A DNA stretch of 64,000 nucleotides from Ichthyophis bannanicus (lineage: Eukaryota; Chordata; Amphibia; Gymnophiona; Ichthyophiidae), in the NCBI GenBank assembly GCA_033557465.1, contig CM066041.1:153115532-153179531 (forward strand), written 5' to 3'. The translations under genes and the position numbers were made by a program. Below are positions 44,740 to 55,479 of the stretch, piece after piece (the stretch's first letter is position 1; each line of letters begins with the position of its first letter). The notes beneath the pieces were generated by a model that was given only the letters and a program-made list of their open reading frames with translations, was not told where the DNA came from and ran no database searches.

Positions 44740-45434
44740 GACTGAACATTTGTATAGCGCTACAAGATGTATGCAGCGCTGCAGACACATGTAAAAGATG
44801 GTTCCTGCTCATCAGAGCTTACAATCTAGTCAAGACAGACAACACAGTAGCTGAGACATAGGATATATCTAGGGGGAATGGTAAGGAACATGGGAGAGAT
44901 CAGGTTAGTCAAGATCCGAAAGCAGCAGTGAAGAGGTGAGCTTTTAGCCTGGATTTGAAAAGGGTCAGAGAAGGTGCCCGACATAGACTCAGGTAGTTTG
45001 TTCCAGGCATAAGGAGCAGCAAGGTGAAAGGATCGAAGTCTTGAGTTAGCAATAGAAGAGAAGGACATGGATAGAAGCGATTTGCCAGAAGAGCGGAGTT
45101 CCTGAGGATGGGGTGTAGGGAGAGATAAGAGAGGAAAGATAGTGAGGAGCTGCAGAGTGAATGCACTTATAGGTCAGCAGGAGAAATTTGAATTGGATGC
45201 AGAAACAGATAGGGAGCCAATGAAGTGACTTGAGAAGAGGGGTCATATGAGCATGACAAGGCTGGTGGAAAATTAGCCACGCAGCAGATTGTTGAACAGA
45301 TTGAAGGGGAGAGATATGATTTAGAGGGAGACCAGCAAGGAGTAGGTTACAGTAGTCTAGATGGGAGGTGAATAAGGAGTGGATAAGTGTCTTAGTAGTG
45401 TGTTCAGAAAGGAATGGGTTAATTTTGTTGATGT
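44740..45434 (-). pseudogene. L2-clade LINE (second subfamily), 3' half
   Basis: The - strand has TPLLKSLHWLPICFCIQFKF and LLTYKCIHSAAPHYLSSLI at 45046-45246, then NSRLRSFHLAAPYAWNKLP at 44826-45068, the L2 C-terminal region in shifted frames. The 3' UTR near 44740-44800 includes AAGCTCTGATGAGCAGGAACC and a (CAGTAG)-type tip. The 5' half of the same copy continues at 51670-52483. The two halves are separated by the + strand repeat and the DIRS element. Confidence 0.8.
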
Positions 45435-45515
45435 TGTAGAGAAAAAGAAATGGCAGGTTTTTGCTATCAGTTGGATGTAGTTGTATATAGTTCGCATGTT
45501 ATCCCTGTTATATGA

Positions 45516-45666
45516 TGAAATTAGACTTACCTGCTAATTGTTGTTCCTGGAGTGGACACAGTCTAGTCCCGAAACCTCTAGGTTGCCCATCTCATCTAGC
45601 AGCTTGGAGACTGAGAAACTCCTTCTTTTGTGACATCACCAGTATATCTCCCCGGTGTCTGCCTCC
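45516..45666 (-). repeat. Left terminal repeat of DIRS family B
   Basis: Contains ATTAGACTTACCTGCTAATT, GTCTAGTCCCGAAACC, GTTGCCCATCTCATCTAGC and ends near CCTCCTGTCACC. It is inverted relative to 51405-51537 over about 125 bp. The outermost ~35 bp has no counterpart in the right terminus but matches the internal region. Confidence 0.85.
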
Positions 45667-45983
45667 TGTCACCAGTATCCTATTGACAAAGCAAACTCAC
45701 CGGAGAAACAAGTAAGAATTTACCAACAACAGTAACTAACCCGAGCTAAAAAAGCTCGCAAACAGCAATAGAGGCCTAGAAACCCCCCCCAAAGACTGTG
45801 ACTGAAAACCTGAACAGGCCACTCCGCCCGCCTTAAAAAGAACAGAAAGCCTGAATCAGAAGAAAAGCTCCCAAAAGCCTTTTTTTTTTTGCCGTGCCGA
45901 AATGATAAACACTAGCATATCTCTACCTGTGAACCGCGCCACCACTTCAGGCTGTCGTATGAGCAAGAACACTGGGAGGGATA

Positions 45984-46080
45984 CGGGACTAGACTGTGTC
46001 CATTCCAGGAACAACAATTAGCAGGTAAGTCTAATTTCACCTTCCTGATCGTGTCCCCAGTCTAGTCCCGAAACCTCTGG
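45984..46080 (-). repeat. Internal complementary region of DIRS family B
   Basis: Reads GACTAGACTGTGTCC, CCAGGAACAACAATTAGCAG, TAAGTCTAATTTCA, then CTTCCTGATCGTGTCC and CAGTCTAGTCCCG. The first half is the inverted left tip, the second the inverted right tip, joined at about 46039. This junction defines both element ends to within a base or two. Confidence 0.85.
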
Positions 46081-46107
46081 GTCCGTACCAGAGCAGTGCA
46101 CAAATAT

Positions 46108-47200
46108 TTAATTACGGGAGGGACCCGGCAGGCCAGCCTGAAGAACCACTGAGTCAAACGAAGCCTCCTCCGCCATCTGCACATCCAGACGATAGTGTCG
46201 AACGAAGGAATTCAAAGACGACCACGTCGCTGCCTTACAAATCTCCACCGGCGAAACCAACCGAACCTCTGCCCAGGACGTAGCCTGAGCTCTGGTGGAA
46301 TGGACCTTCAGCCCGTCCGGCACAACCCTGCCTTGCAAGAGATAGGCCGAAGCAATGGCCTCCTTAATCCAGCGCGCGATCGACGCCTTGGAAGCCGCCT
46401 CACCTTTTCTCTGCCCCGCGAAAAGAACAAACAGCCTATCTGACTTCCGAAAAGCCGCCGTCTGGCTAATATATTTCTTTAGCGCCCGCCGGACATCCAA
46501 GAGGTGAAGTCTCCGAGACGAGGGACCTTCCTCTGCTGCGGCAAAAACCGATAGGGAAATATCTTGACTCACATAAAAAGCCGAAACCGCCTTTGGAAGA
46601 AAAGCGGGAACATTGCGCAAAACCACCTTAGACGCAAAGAAAGAGAGATAAGGCTCCCTGCAAGAGAGGGCCTGCAACTCCGAGACTCGTCGAGCTGAAC
46701 AGACTGCCACCAAAAACACCACCTTCAAAGTGAGATCTTTGAGCGACGAACGCGCCAGCGGCTCAAAGGGCGCTCGTTCCAACGCCTCCAAAACAAAGGG
46801 AAGATGCCACTTAGGAAAAACTTGCCGAGCCGGAAGCCTCACCAGAGTCACAGCCCTCAAGAACCGCTTCACATCACTCTAAACGCCGAGCGACTGGCCC
46901 GCCACTCGGCCTCTGTAACAGGACAAGGCCGCCACCTGAACCCGTAGGGAAGCCGCCGCTAGCCCCTTATCGAAGCCATCCTGCAAAAATTCCAAGATCC
47001 TGGGAATCGAAGCCTTCAACGCCTCGCACTGCCGTACCCGGCACCACGCCTCCAAAACTCTCCAGACCCGCACATACGCCAGAGAGGTAGAGCGCCTCCT
47101 GGACTGCAACAGGGTAGCAATCACCGCCGACGAGTACCCCTTGGATCTTAACCGCGCCCGCTCAAGAGCCAGGCCGTAAGAGAGAACCGACTCACGTGCG
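46108..47200 (-). pseudogene. DIRS family B tyrosine recombinase, one stop codon
   Basis: The frame is continuous from about 47571 to 46108 except for a TAG at 46879-46881. Its N-terminal portion overlaps the RNase H frame. It holds VAVCSARRVSELQAL (catalytic Arg), KVHSTRAQ (HxxR) and AATWSSLNSFVRHYRL (Tyr). All signature residues survive. The stop lies at the start of the catalytic region. The enzyme joins the circular element DNA to the target without a staggered cut, which fits the absence of a flanking duplication. Confidence 0.85.
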
Positions 47201-49010
47201 GCATGACCAGAGGCCCTTGCATCAAGAGGTCTGCTCTGCAGGGAAGACGCCAGGGCTTTGCCACCAACAACCTCACTAGGTCGCCGTACCAGGGACGACG
47301 CGGCCAATCCGGCGCTATCAGAATTACCGTGCCTCGGAACTTCTCTACTCTTTGAAGCACCCTGCCTATCAGAACCCAAGGAGGAAAGACGTACAACAGC
47401 TGATCCTCCGGCCAGACTTGCATGAGGGCGTCCAAGCCTTCCAACATCCTTTCCCGGCATCTGCTGAAGAAGCGACTGGCCTTTGCCGAGGCGAGGGTTG
47501 CCATCAGATCCATGACCGGCGATCCCCACCGGCGGACCACCATCTCGAAGACCTCGGGATGCAGGACCCACTCCCCCGGGTCCACCGTCACCCTGCTGAG
47601 AAAATCAGCCTGCACATTGTCCACTCCCGCTATATGGGCTGCCGACAGGTCCAAGTGGTGTACTGCCGCCCAGCCGCAGAGGGCTGCGGCGTCGGCTTCT
47701 AGCACCACACAGCTGGTGCCTCCTTGTTTGTTGACGTAGGCTACGGCCGTCACGTTGTCGGACAGCACCCGAACCGCTTTTCCTTCGAGCAACGTCCGAA
47801 ACTCCCACAACGCCAGAAACACCGCTCGCAACTCCAAGCGGTTGATAGACCACTGCGTCTCTTGCGGCATCCAACGCCCCTGCGCAAACCTGCCCTGGCA
47901 ATGCACCCCCCAGCCCAGCAAACTGGCGTCCGTCATCACCGCCACCCAGTCTGGGGCCTCCAGGGACTTTCCCCGCTCTGAGTCGGGACGTAACCACCAG
48001 CGCAGCGCTTGACGAATCCCCTCCGGACAGACGAGCCTCTGGGACAGAGGATCCCGCTGATGCGACCACCGCCGAAGCAGTGCCCTCTGCAAAGGTCTCA
48101 TATGAGCCCTTGCCCAGGGCACAGTCTCTATAGCCGCCGCCATGGTGCCCAACAACTGAAGGTAACGCCACGCTGTGGGGGCCTTGACCGATAAAAATTT
48201 GACCACCAGACTCCGCAGTACCCGTGCACGCTGTACCGTTAAGAACACTCTCCCACGCTGAGTATCGAAGCACGCCCCCTGGTACTCCAGATCCTGGGAG
48301 GGCTGCAAGTGGCTCTTTGCTCGATTGACTATCCACCCGAGACTTTCCAGGAAGGATACCACCCAGGACGTGACTCGCTCGCTCTTGGCCCGGGACTTTG
48401 CTCAGATCAGCCAATCGTCTAGGTAAGGATGCACGAGAATGCCCTCCTTGCGCAGCGCCGCCGCTACTACCACCATAACTTTGGTGAACACTCTCAGGGC
48501 CGTGGCTAGACCGAAGGGCAGCGCTTGGAACTGATAATGACCGAACGGCACTGCGAACCGCAGAAACTGGTGATGGTCCACTCTTATGGGGATATGAAGA
48601 TAAGCATCCGATAAGTCCAGGGACGTGAGAAACTCCCCTTTCTGCACCACCACAATCACCGATCGCAATGTTTCCATGTGAAAATGCGACACCCGTAGGC
48701 AACGATTGACGCCCTTTAGATCCAGAATCGACCGGACCCCTCTGTCCTTTTTTGGAACGACAAAGTAGATGGAGTATCGACCGTGACCGCATTGGTCTGG
48801 AGGCATGGGAACTATCGCTCTGAGGTCCAGCAGCCTCTGCACCATCTCCCGGAGCGCAGCGCACTTTGTCACTGACTTGCCGGGTGACAGTACGAAGGCT
48901 TCCCGCACTGGACGCAAGAACTCCAGGGCTTAGCCATCACGAATGATTTCGAGAACCCATTGGTCTGAAGTGATTTGGACCCAGACAGGACAGAATTGCC
49001 GCAAACGCCC
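47148..49010 (-). pseudogene. DIRS family B reverse transcriptase and RNase H
   Basis: RT starts about 49010 (GRLRQF, ITSDQWVLEIIRDG), in the same frame as gag. Stops are TAA at 48930-48932 and TGA at 48402-48404. Between them lie FVVPKKDRGVRSILDL, SLDLSDAYLHIPI, LPFGLATALRVFTK and the catalytic YLDDWLI. After the TGA a 404-codon frame (47148-48362) covers thumb, RNase H (MTDASLLGWGVHC, LELRAVFLAL, SDNVTAVAYVNKQGGT) and the connection. The TGA replaces the Arg codon that follows YLDDWLI in the intact element, consistent with a CGA to TGA change at a CpG. Confidence 0.85.
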
Positions 49011-49046
49011 CCTACCTGACTTAGGGGTGCCTGGGCCCCCCTCATC

Positions 49047-50537
49047 TCATTGTGACTTCTTGAAGCTAGAAGCGGAGGAGGAAGAGGGACCGAATCCCCT
49101 TCCCGCCCCGCGAAACCCCCGAAACCCCTGGCTTCGGTTGGTAAAGCGTCCCCTCTGAGCTGGCGAGAAGCGTTGGGACCGAAAACGGCGGAAATCCCGG
49201 AAGGACCCCCTGCCCCCGGGAGCTCCCCGAGACAGTTTGGGCTTATCCTCTGGTAACCTACCACCTTTGGACTCCCCGAGATCCTTCACCAGCTTCTCCA
49301 AGTCCTCTCCGAAGAGCAGACACCCTTTAAAGGGCAGCTTACTTAACCTAGCCTTAGAGGAACTATCCGCCGCCCAATTGCGCAGCCAGAGATACCGACG
49401 CGCTGTCACCGCTGATGCCATACTCTTAGAGAGGCCCCTCATTAGATCATAATGAATATCAGCCAGATAGGCCGCCCCGTACTCTAATCGGGCAGCTTCG
49501 CTCGCCAGGGCTCTCGGCTGCCCCTCTTAGACTTGCTGGGCCCAGCGAAGACAGGCCTGAGCGACCCAGGCGCCGCACACAGCGGCCTGCAGTGAGAGGG
49601 CATTGACATCAAAGACCTGCCTTAACAAAACATCCAATTTCCGATCTTGACCATCCTTGAGGGCCGCACTGCCCTCCACCGGGATCGTCGTCTTCTTAGT
49701 AACCGCCGACACGGCCGTGTCCACCTTCGGCGATTTAAAGACCTCCTTATCCTGGTCCAACAGCGGATAAAGGCGACCCATAACTCGGGAGCCTTTCAAA
49801 GGCGCCTCGGGCACGTTCCACTCTTCTTGAATCATTTCCTGAAACACCCGGAAAGCAGTCTGGGTCTTTCTAAACACCTGCAATAAGGGGTCTTTCAGCG
49901 TATCGTCCCCCGCCGAGCCTGGCACGGGCATATTGAGCACTTTTAGGGTCTCAACAATGAGAGCAGGCAGCTCCTCCTTTCTAAAGACCCGGACAATTCT
50001 GGCCTGATCTTCCCGTTCTGAGATCTCCCCTTCTTCCAGCTCGTCATCCACGGTCAAACTGCACTTCTCCTCATCTGACAACGGACCCTCCGATGCCTCA
50101 GAGTGGACGCCTAAGTCCCCCTCACCGCGGGGCTGCTTGCTGCCGCTCGGGGAAACCCCTAAGCCTGCGTCCGCCGGACGCTTCTTTGCTCCTTTGGCCT
50201 CCATCGCCAGCTTTTGTGGCCCCTGACCGCCTAGAACCGTCTGCTGCAGGAGCGCAAGGAACTGGTGGGAGAAGATATTAGTTAGGTCCGCCGGGAGCGC
50301 TGCCACCGAGGTGGAGGCCCCCTGACCTGAGGAGGGACCTGCCGTCGGCTCCCCCTCCACCAAGCCTGTGACCAGGGGGGCTGAGGGCTCCAAAACACCC
50401 TCCTGCGTGTCCATCGCCAGCGCGGGGGCCCGATTCGCCTCCACCACGTCCCCTGCGCAGCCCTGACAGACTCCGGCGCTGGAGACTTTCCTGGCTCCAC
50501 AGACCACACACTGTGCCTTGGAAGGCATCGCGGGCAA
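49047..50537 (-). pseudogene. DIRS family B gag-like ORF, one internal stop
   Basis: The first part, 336 codons (49527-50537), opens with MPSKAQCVVCGARKVSSAG and a C10-x2-C13...C24-x2-C27 zinc-binding pattern. An acidic middle follows (VDDELEEGEISERED), and the region toward the end (TTIPVEGSAALKDGQ, AVCGAWVAQACLRW) resembles the gag of family A in layout. A TAA at 49527-49529 interrupts it, and the frame then continues to 49047 with an Arg/Gly/Phe-rich basic tail (RGRFTNRSQGFRGFRG), likely nucleic-acid binding. The final stop is TGA, after which RT follows in the same frame. Confidence 0.8.
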
Positions 50538-51404
50538 CGCCCCCTGCCCTCACGGGCTCTACAGCCGGTAAAGTGCCCGGGCAGCTAGAGCACAAGCTCC
50601 TGAAACAGTTGACCCAGAGCAAAACCCCAGAGCCTGTAAGAAAAACACAGTCCCCCGGCTCTGAACGGTGCGTCCTAGTGCTGAGGCTTAGTAATATATA
50701 TACTTTTTTTTTTTTTTTTCAAGATGCGCACCCGGAAACGGGTCTAGAGGCAGCAAGAAAAAACTGTCCCGGACAGCTGCTCGAACACGCGGGCACCACG
50801 CAGTCGGGCCACTCGTGAAAAGCGCCTACTCTGCAATCCCCAGCTCTTACCTTGAGGGCCTATGCGACGCGCGAGCAGCGCGCCCAGGGGAATCGCGCCT
50901 TTCGTCGCCCCCGGGAGCGCTCAATTGTTCCAGCCGCAAGGGAACAGCCTGCTTACCCCAGAAGAGAGAGCAGTCTGCAGACGGCAGGAAAGAGTCGCCG
51001 GACGCGCTGGCAGGCAGCACTTCTGCGCGGCTCCGGCAGACTCTGCATCCAAAACTGGCAGCTTTCAACCCCCCGGAGCAGAGTACCGGCACCTCACCGC
51101 CACCGGACACAGGCTCCGAATTCTGTTTCCACCCCCAGAGACAGGTAGATGGAAGGGAAGAGGAGGGGAAGAGGGGAAGCTAAAACAAAAAGGCCGGACT
51201 GTGCAAGTCCTCAAGTCACAGACTCTTAAAGAGACAGAATGCTTTTAACCAGAAAAAACAAAAGCTAATGCCCAAAGGAAAATAGGGGTAGCCTTAAACC
51301 CAAACAAAATTAGCCCCAAAAGCTAGACTATCCTTAATCGTTTCTCCAGTGAGCCCGGACCCTCTGGGCTCCCATCTATCCAGCTGCTTGGAGACTGAGG
51401 TAAC

Positions 51405-51537
51405 TGGTGACAGGAGGCGGACACCGGGGAGATATACTGGTGATGTCACAAAAGAAGGAGTTTCTCAGTCTCCAAGCTGCTAGATGAGATGGGCAACCCA
51501 GAGGTTTCGGGACTAGACTGGGGACACGATCAGGAAG
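51405..51537 (-). repeat. Right terminal repeat of DIRS family B
   Basis: Starts GGTGACAGGAGGCGGACACC and continues through GATATACTGGTGATGTCAC to CACGATCAGGAAG. It is the inverse of the left terminus over ~125 bp, and the last bases match the internal region. On the coding strand this is the upstream end, so it should hold the promoter. The stretch 50540-51400 between it and gag is GC-rich with a 19-base T run near 50704. Confidence 0.85.
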
Positions 51538-51669
51538 CCCTGTTTATTATAAGCTCATTGTAGACCTCCTACACTGAACGATTTTGTTACTTGTGAACCA
51601 CACTGATGACAAATAGCGCGGCACAGAAAAAACATTAAATAAATAAATAAATAAAATGTGTGTAGAGAA

Positions 51670-52483
51670 GGAGAGAGAGGAGTCAAAGACGACCCCAAGG
51701 TTGCGAGCTGAGAAGATGGAGGAGTAGAGAGTTATCCGTAGAGAATGAGAAAGGAGGAGAGGAGAGTTTAGGGGGAAAAATAAGAAGCTCCGTTTTGGCC
51801 ATGTTCAATTTCAAGTGGCGGTGAGATATCCAAGCAACAATGTCAAAAAGCAAGCAGAGATCCTGGCCTGGATTGCCAAAGAGATTTCAGGTGCAGAGAA
51901 GTAGATCTGGGAGTCATCACCGTAAAGATGGTACTGAAAGCCATGGAAAGAGATGAGTGCACAAGGGACTGGGTACAGAGAGAGAAGGAGTTGACCCAAG
52001 ACTGATCCTTGGGGTACACCAACTAAGAGCGGGATAGCAGTAGAGGAGGATCCACTAGAACAAACACTGAAAGAGTGATAGGAAAGATAAGAGAACCAGT
52101 GTAGCACAGAGCCCTTAAAACCAAGCGAAGACAAGGTATCAAGGAGAAGGTTGTGGTCAACAGTGTCAAAAGCAGCAGAAAGGTCAAGAAGGATGAGTAT
52201 CGAGTAAAGGCCCTTGGATTTTGCCAGGAACAGGTCACTGGAGACTTTGGCAAGAGTCGTTTCGGTAGAATGTAAAGGACGAAAGCTGGATTGTAGAGGA
52301 TCCAGAAAGGCTTGAGAGGAGAAAAAGTTGAGGCAGCGGCATGAACCACAAGTTCAAGTAGTTTAGAAACAAAGGGAAGGAGGGCGATGGGTTGATAGTG
52401 AGAAGGACAGGTAGGGTCTAGTAAGGATTTCTTGAAGAGAGGAGTGACCGTAGCATGCTTGAAGGCTGCAGTTTTAACAACGA
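51670..52483 (-). pseudogene. L2-clade LINE (second subfamily), 5' half
   Basis: The - strand encodes the RT N-terminal part and palm: HATVTPLFKKSLLDPTCPS and [16 protein letters not shown] (within 52023-52483), then [20 protein letters not shown] and [19 protein letters not shown] (51811-52134), with catalytic GDDSQ retained. It continues at 45434 and below. Frames are shifted. Upstream EN is absent: the copy is joined to CR1 sequence at 52484. Confidence 0.8.
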
Positions 52484-52640
52484 TGAATAATTTTGTTTGA
52501 TCTGCAAATTTGATCACCTCATTCATTATTCCCATTTCCAGGTCATTTATAAATATGTTAAAAAACAGTGGGCCTAGCAGAGATCCCTGGGGTACTCCAC
52601 TATTCATCTTTCTCCATTGAGAAAATTGGCCATTTAACCG
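52484..52640 (-). pseudogene. CR1 RT palm scrap fused to L2
   Basis: NSGVPQGSLLGPLFFNIFIN followed by IKFADQTKLF is a CR1 palm with the second catalytic Asp changed to Gln. It runs in frame into L2 RT sequence at 52483 within one 194-codon open frame (52023-52607). The fusion has no protein meaning and marks an insertion boundary. Confidence 0.8.
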
Positions 52641-54221
52641 TGCTCTCTGTTTCTATCTTTTTTAGTTGTTTTAATTGTATTTTATTCAGTGTTTCCAAAC
52701 ACATATTTAAAGCAACATTCACAATAATAATGTACTGTCCCTCAAATCCCATGGTCCCCCCATCCCCTTCTACATGTAGAATATTGAAACATTCCCAATA
52801 GAAACGCACATTCAGGTGCTCACAGTTTCACAGCATTATTTTCCCCCTCTCTATGGATTATCCAACAATCTTCCCCAAACCTTCACCTCCACCACTGTCT
52901 CCCCTGCATGGAGTACCATTAGGCATGGAATTAGGCTCAAAAACAATATCAGGTACAATTCCTATTTCAACCTCATTTAACAACATTATGTAACATCCTT
53001 AGACATAGATGAACCCAGAGTTTGTTCCGCACATGGGAGCTCCATTCACAAGGGTCAGAACCATGGTCCACATACACTCTTCTCCAGTTCTGATACCAAT
53101 GCCACATTCTGAGTAAAGCCTCCTTCGAGTGATGTTGGTATGCTGCTATCTCACTATATTCAAAAACGCCCTTAGTAAATACTATTAATCAATGTTCCTC
53201 AAACAACCTTATCAAATCGTTTCTTAAACCTACCAACATTATATTACAAAACTTCAATAGGCATATATGGCCTCACCCCTACATGTGGTGAACCTAATCA
53301 CCATAGGGTTAAAAGCAGAGGCTCACATCATAGGTCACTCGCCTTCTTATTTATATAATTTTTATTTATATATTGCACAACTTCCAATCTTACTAATATT
53401 AATTGAAACACCCAACTTCCAAAAAAGTACTTTTAAGGATTCTCCAAAATATTAATAAAACCAAACACTCAGTGAATAGAAAGATATAGTGGTTTAGTGA
53501 GCCCTTAGGCAGTTGGCTTTATTGGTTTACAAGTTATGCTGCTATCTCACCCATACAGAACTACTGTTCCAGTCTGCAAATGACCATACCTCTAGTAGGG
53601 ATGGCAGTCTCTTCCACAATCTCATTAATTCCATTCAGGTCGCAATAATACAATAATTTTCCCAATTGCTCTCCTTCCTGAAGCTCATTCAGTAATGCTT
53701 CTGTTGAGTGTAATGTCACCCTCACTCCAGTGATTTCTGCAATTAGCTGCTCCACTTCCCCCCAAAACTGTTGGAATTTAGGACAGTCCCATAGTAGATG
53801 TTTCAGGTCCCCCTTACCCCTGCAACCCTTCCAGCATACTTCCCCATAGTTCCTATTAATTGCATGCAGTTTAACTGGGGTCCAGTATATCCACAGCTTA
53901 GTCTTTAAGCTATTTTCTAGTAGAGCTGTATGCAAAGCCAACTTTTGAGATCCCTCATATACACCCTTCCAACATTTAGCATTCCAGGAGCCCTGCAATT
54001 CCTGCTCCCATTTACTCTGAAACGGAAATGGTGGGGTACATTCCCCCCTCTTTCCTGTAAACAGCGCCCCTGGATAGACAGCAACCCCCACTTCCGCTCT
54101 CCTTTTTCGATTAACACTTCAAAGGGAGTAGATTCACCCTCCAAATCTGTACACACTTGCCATTGATTCAAATAATGGGCTCATTGGAGATAGAGAGAAT
54201 CCATTTCCAGAAGCCCATACT
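52640..54221 (-). pseudogene. L1/Tx1-like LINE, C-terminus and 3' UTR
   Basis: The frame at 53561-54091 carries GSWNAKCWKGVYEGSQKL, the L1-type CWKGCRGKGDLKHLLWDCP zinc-knuckle-like motif and FWGEVEQLIAEI. Downstream (52640-53560 on +) is AT-rich 3' UTR with ACATTCACAATAATAATGTAC. No gene other than this relic is seen in the ~900-bp UTR stretch. Confidence 0.75.
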
Positions 54222-54548
54222 TCTCCCATACTGGGTCAGACCAAGGTCCATCAAGCCCAGTATCCTGTTTCCAACAGTGGCCAATCTAGGTCATAAGTAC
54301 CTAGCAGTTTCCCCAAAAGACACAGGTTCCACAATGCTTGTATTGGGTCAAGCAGTGATATCCTTGGTCCCTTTTAATAATGGTTTATGGACCTTTCCTC
54401 CAGGAACTTGTCCAAACCTTTTTTAAACCCAGCTACACTAACAGCTTTTACTACATCCTCTGGTAACAAATTCCAGAATTTGATTACATGTTGAGTGAAA
54501 AAATATTTTCTCTCATTAGTCTTAAATAGTTTACCCTGTAGCTTCAGG
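54222..54548 (-). repeat. CR1 3' end inserted in the L1-like LINE
   Basis: The - strand reads KLQGKLFKTNERKYFFTQHV and ends EERSINHY, followed by the CR1 3' UTR to the tip ACTGGGTCAGACC near 54230. The L1-like coding stops at its left and restarts at its right, so the CR1 came later. Confidence 0.8.
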
Positions 54549-54950
54549 GGCTCTATAAGCAGATCATAGCTCCACTTTATCAAATGTTGCAGAGTGTTGC
54601 TCATATGCACCCTACGTATCTAAAGGTTTGTTTCACCCATTTAAAGAGAGAGCCTACGTTAAGCCTATCCATCAAATCCTGGAACATATTAAACTCCTTT
54701 ATTTCCATCTTGCTCACACTGATTTTATATCCTGACACTGCGCTATATGCCCCTATCTCCCTCATCAGCACTGGTAAAGAGGTCAGAGGCTCCCCAATGG
54801 TAAAGACGATGTCATCTGCAAAAAAGGCGATCCTGGCCACCTCTGCCTCCCACTCTAATACTTTAGTTATTGATGGACTCCATTGCAAGCAAGGTAATAC
54901 TCTGCTGAAAGCTCTCAAAGGAGTTTTGATGTTCATTTTTAAAAGTTAAG
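54549..54950 (-). pseudogene. L1/Tx1-like LINE RT fragment
   Basis: The frame at 54601-54936 contains RIAFFADDIVFTIGEPLTS and SVSGYKISVSKMEIKEF, the palm and following region of an L1-type RT with FADD intact. The upstream end coincides with the start of the 294-bp-spaced tandem duplication. Confidence 0.8.
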
Positions 54951-55383
54951 TCTTTTTTCTGTACTGCAAAGGGGGAATTTTTTGTTTGTGGTGTTGGGCA
55001 AAGCTCTGTCAAGTTCATTGTCTTTGTTCCAGCTACCCATTCACAGCTAACTCTTTGAAGCCACTGACCTCATCAGGTGTTAAGTGGTCCTAGAGTAGCT
55101 TGCTAAGCAGCTAGCTAGTGCTGTATAAGGGTTTACAGGGCCTTTCAGGTTACCTGGCATTCCTGACAGACACCATTGCAAAGCAAGGTAATACTCTGCC
55201 TGAAAGCTCTCAAAGGGGTTTTTGTGATTATTTTTAAAAGCTAAGTCTTTTTCTGTACTGCAAAGGGGGGATTTTTTTCTTTGTTTGTGGTGTTGGGCAA
55301 ACTCTGTCAGAGTTCATTGTCTTTGCTCCAGCTACTCATTCACAGCTAACTCTTAGAAGCCACTGACCTCATCAGGTGTTAGG
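54880..55383 (+). repeat. Two direct ~205-bp repeats, 294-bp spacing
   Basis: 54880-55083 and 55174-55383 share AAGGTAATACTCTG, AAAGCTCTCAAAGG, GTGGTGTTGGGCAAA, CATTGTCTTTG and GCCACTGACCTCATCAGGTG with small indels. The first copy overlaps the end of the L1-like RT coding, the second does not. The ~90 bp between the copies has no counterpart. It arose probably by local duplication including an element boundary. Confidence 0.75.
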
Positions 55384-55479
55384 TCCCTCCCTACCCACCC
55401 CCATGTGAGCAATCTTGTTTTATAGGGAAACTCCCCAATTCCCTACACACAGGGACATAGAACAATGCTGTTAGAACAC

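Larger units (their letters stand above)
45516..51537 (-). mobile_element. DIRS retrotransposon, family B, full-length with stops
   Basis: A 6,022-bp element with inverted termini of about 125 bp (GTCTAGTCCCGAAACCTCT near the left, AGAGGTTTCGGGACTAGAC near the right). Its tips, TGAAATTAGACTTACC at the left and CACGATCAGGAAG at the right, are both present inverted and joined in the internal complementary region. No target duplication is seen at its ends, as expected for recombinase-mediated insertion. Order on the - strand is gag, RT-RNase H, tyrosine recombinase. Reading frames are continuous apart from four internal stop codons and no frameshifts, so inactivation is recent. Confidence 0.9.
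45444..51660 (+). repeat. + strand L2-tailed repeat inserted in L2, split by DIRS
   Basis: TGTAGAGAA occurs on both sides (45435-45443 and 51661-51669) as a 9-bp target duplication. Subtracting the DIRS at 45516-51537 leaves about 195 bp. It ends ACTGATGACAAATAGCGCGG, then an A-rich stretch, then (AAAT)n, the + strand form of the L2/SINE tail. It inserted in the L2 first and then received the DIRS. Confidence 0.7.

Noticed and set aside
55020..55383. CTGATGAGG...GGCTTC as a second hammerhead core
   Set aside because: CUGAUGA is present on the - strand but the GAAA element is missing (CUUCAAAG/CUUCUAAG) and stem II does not close.
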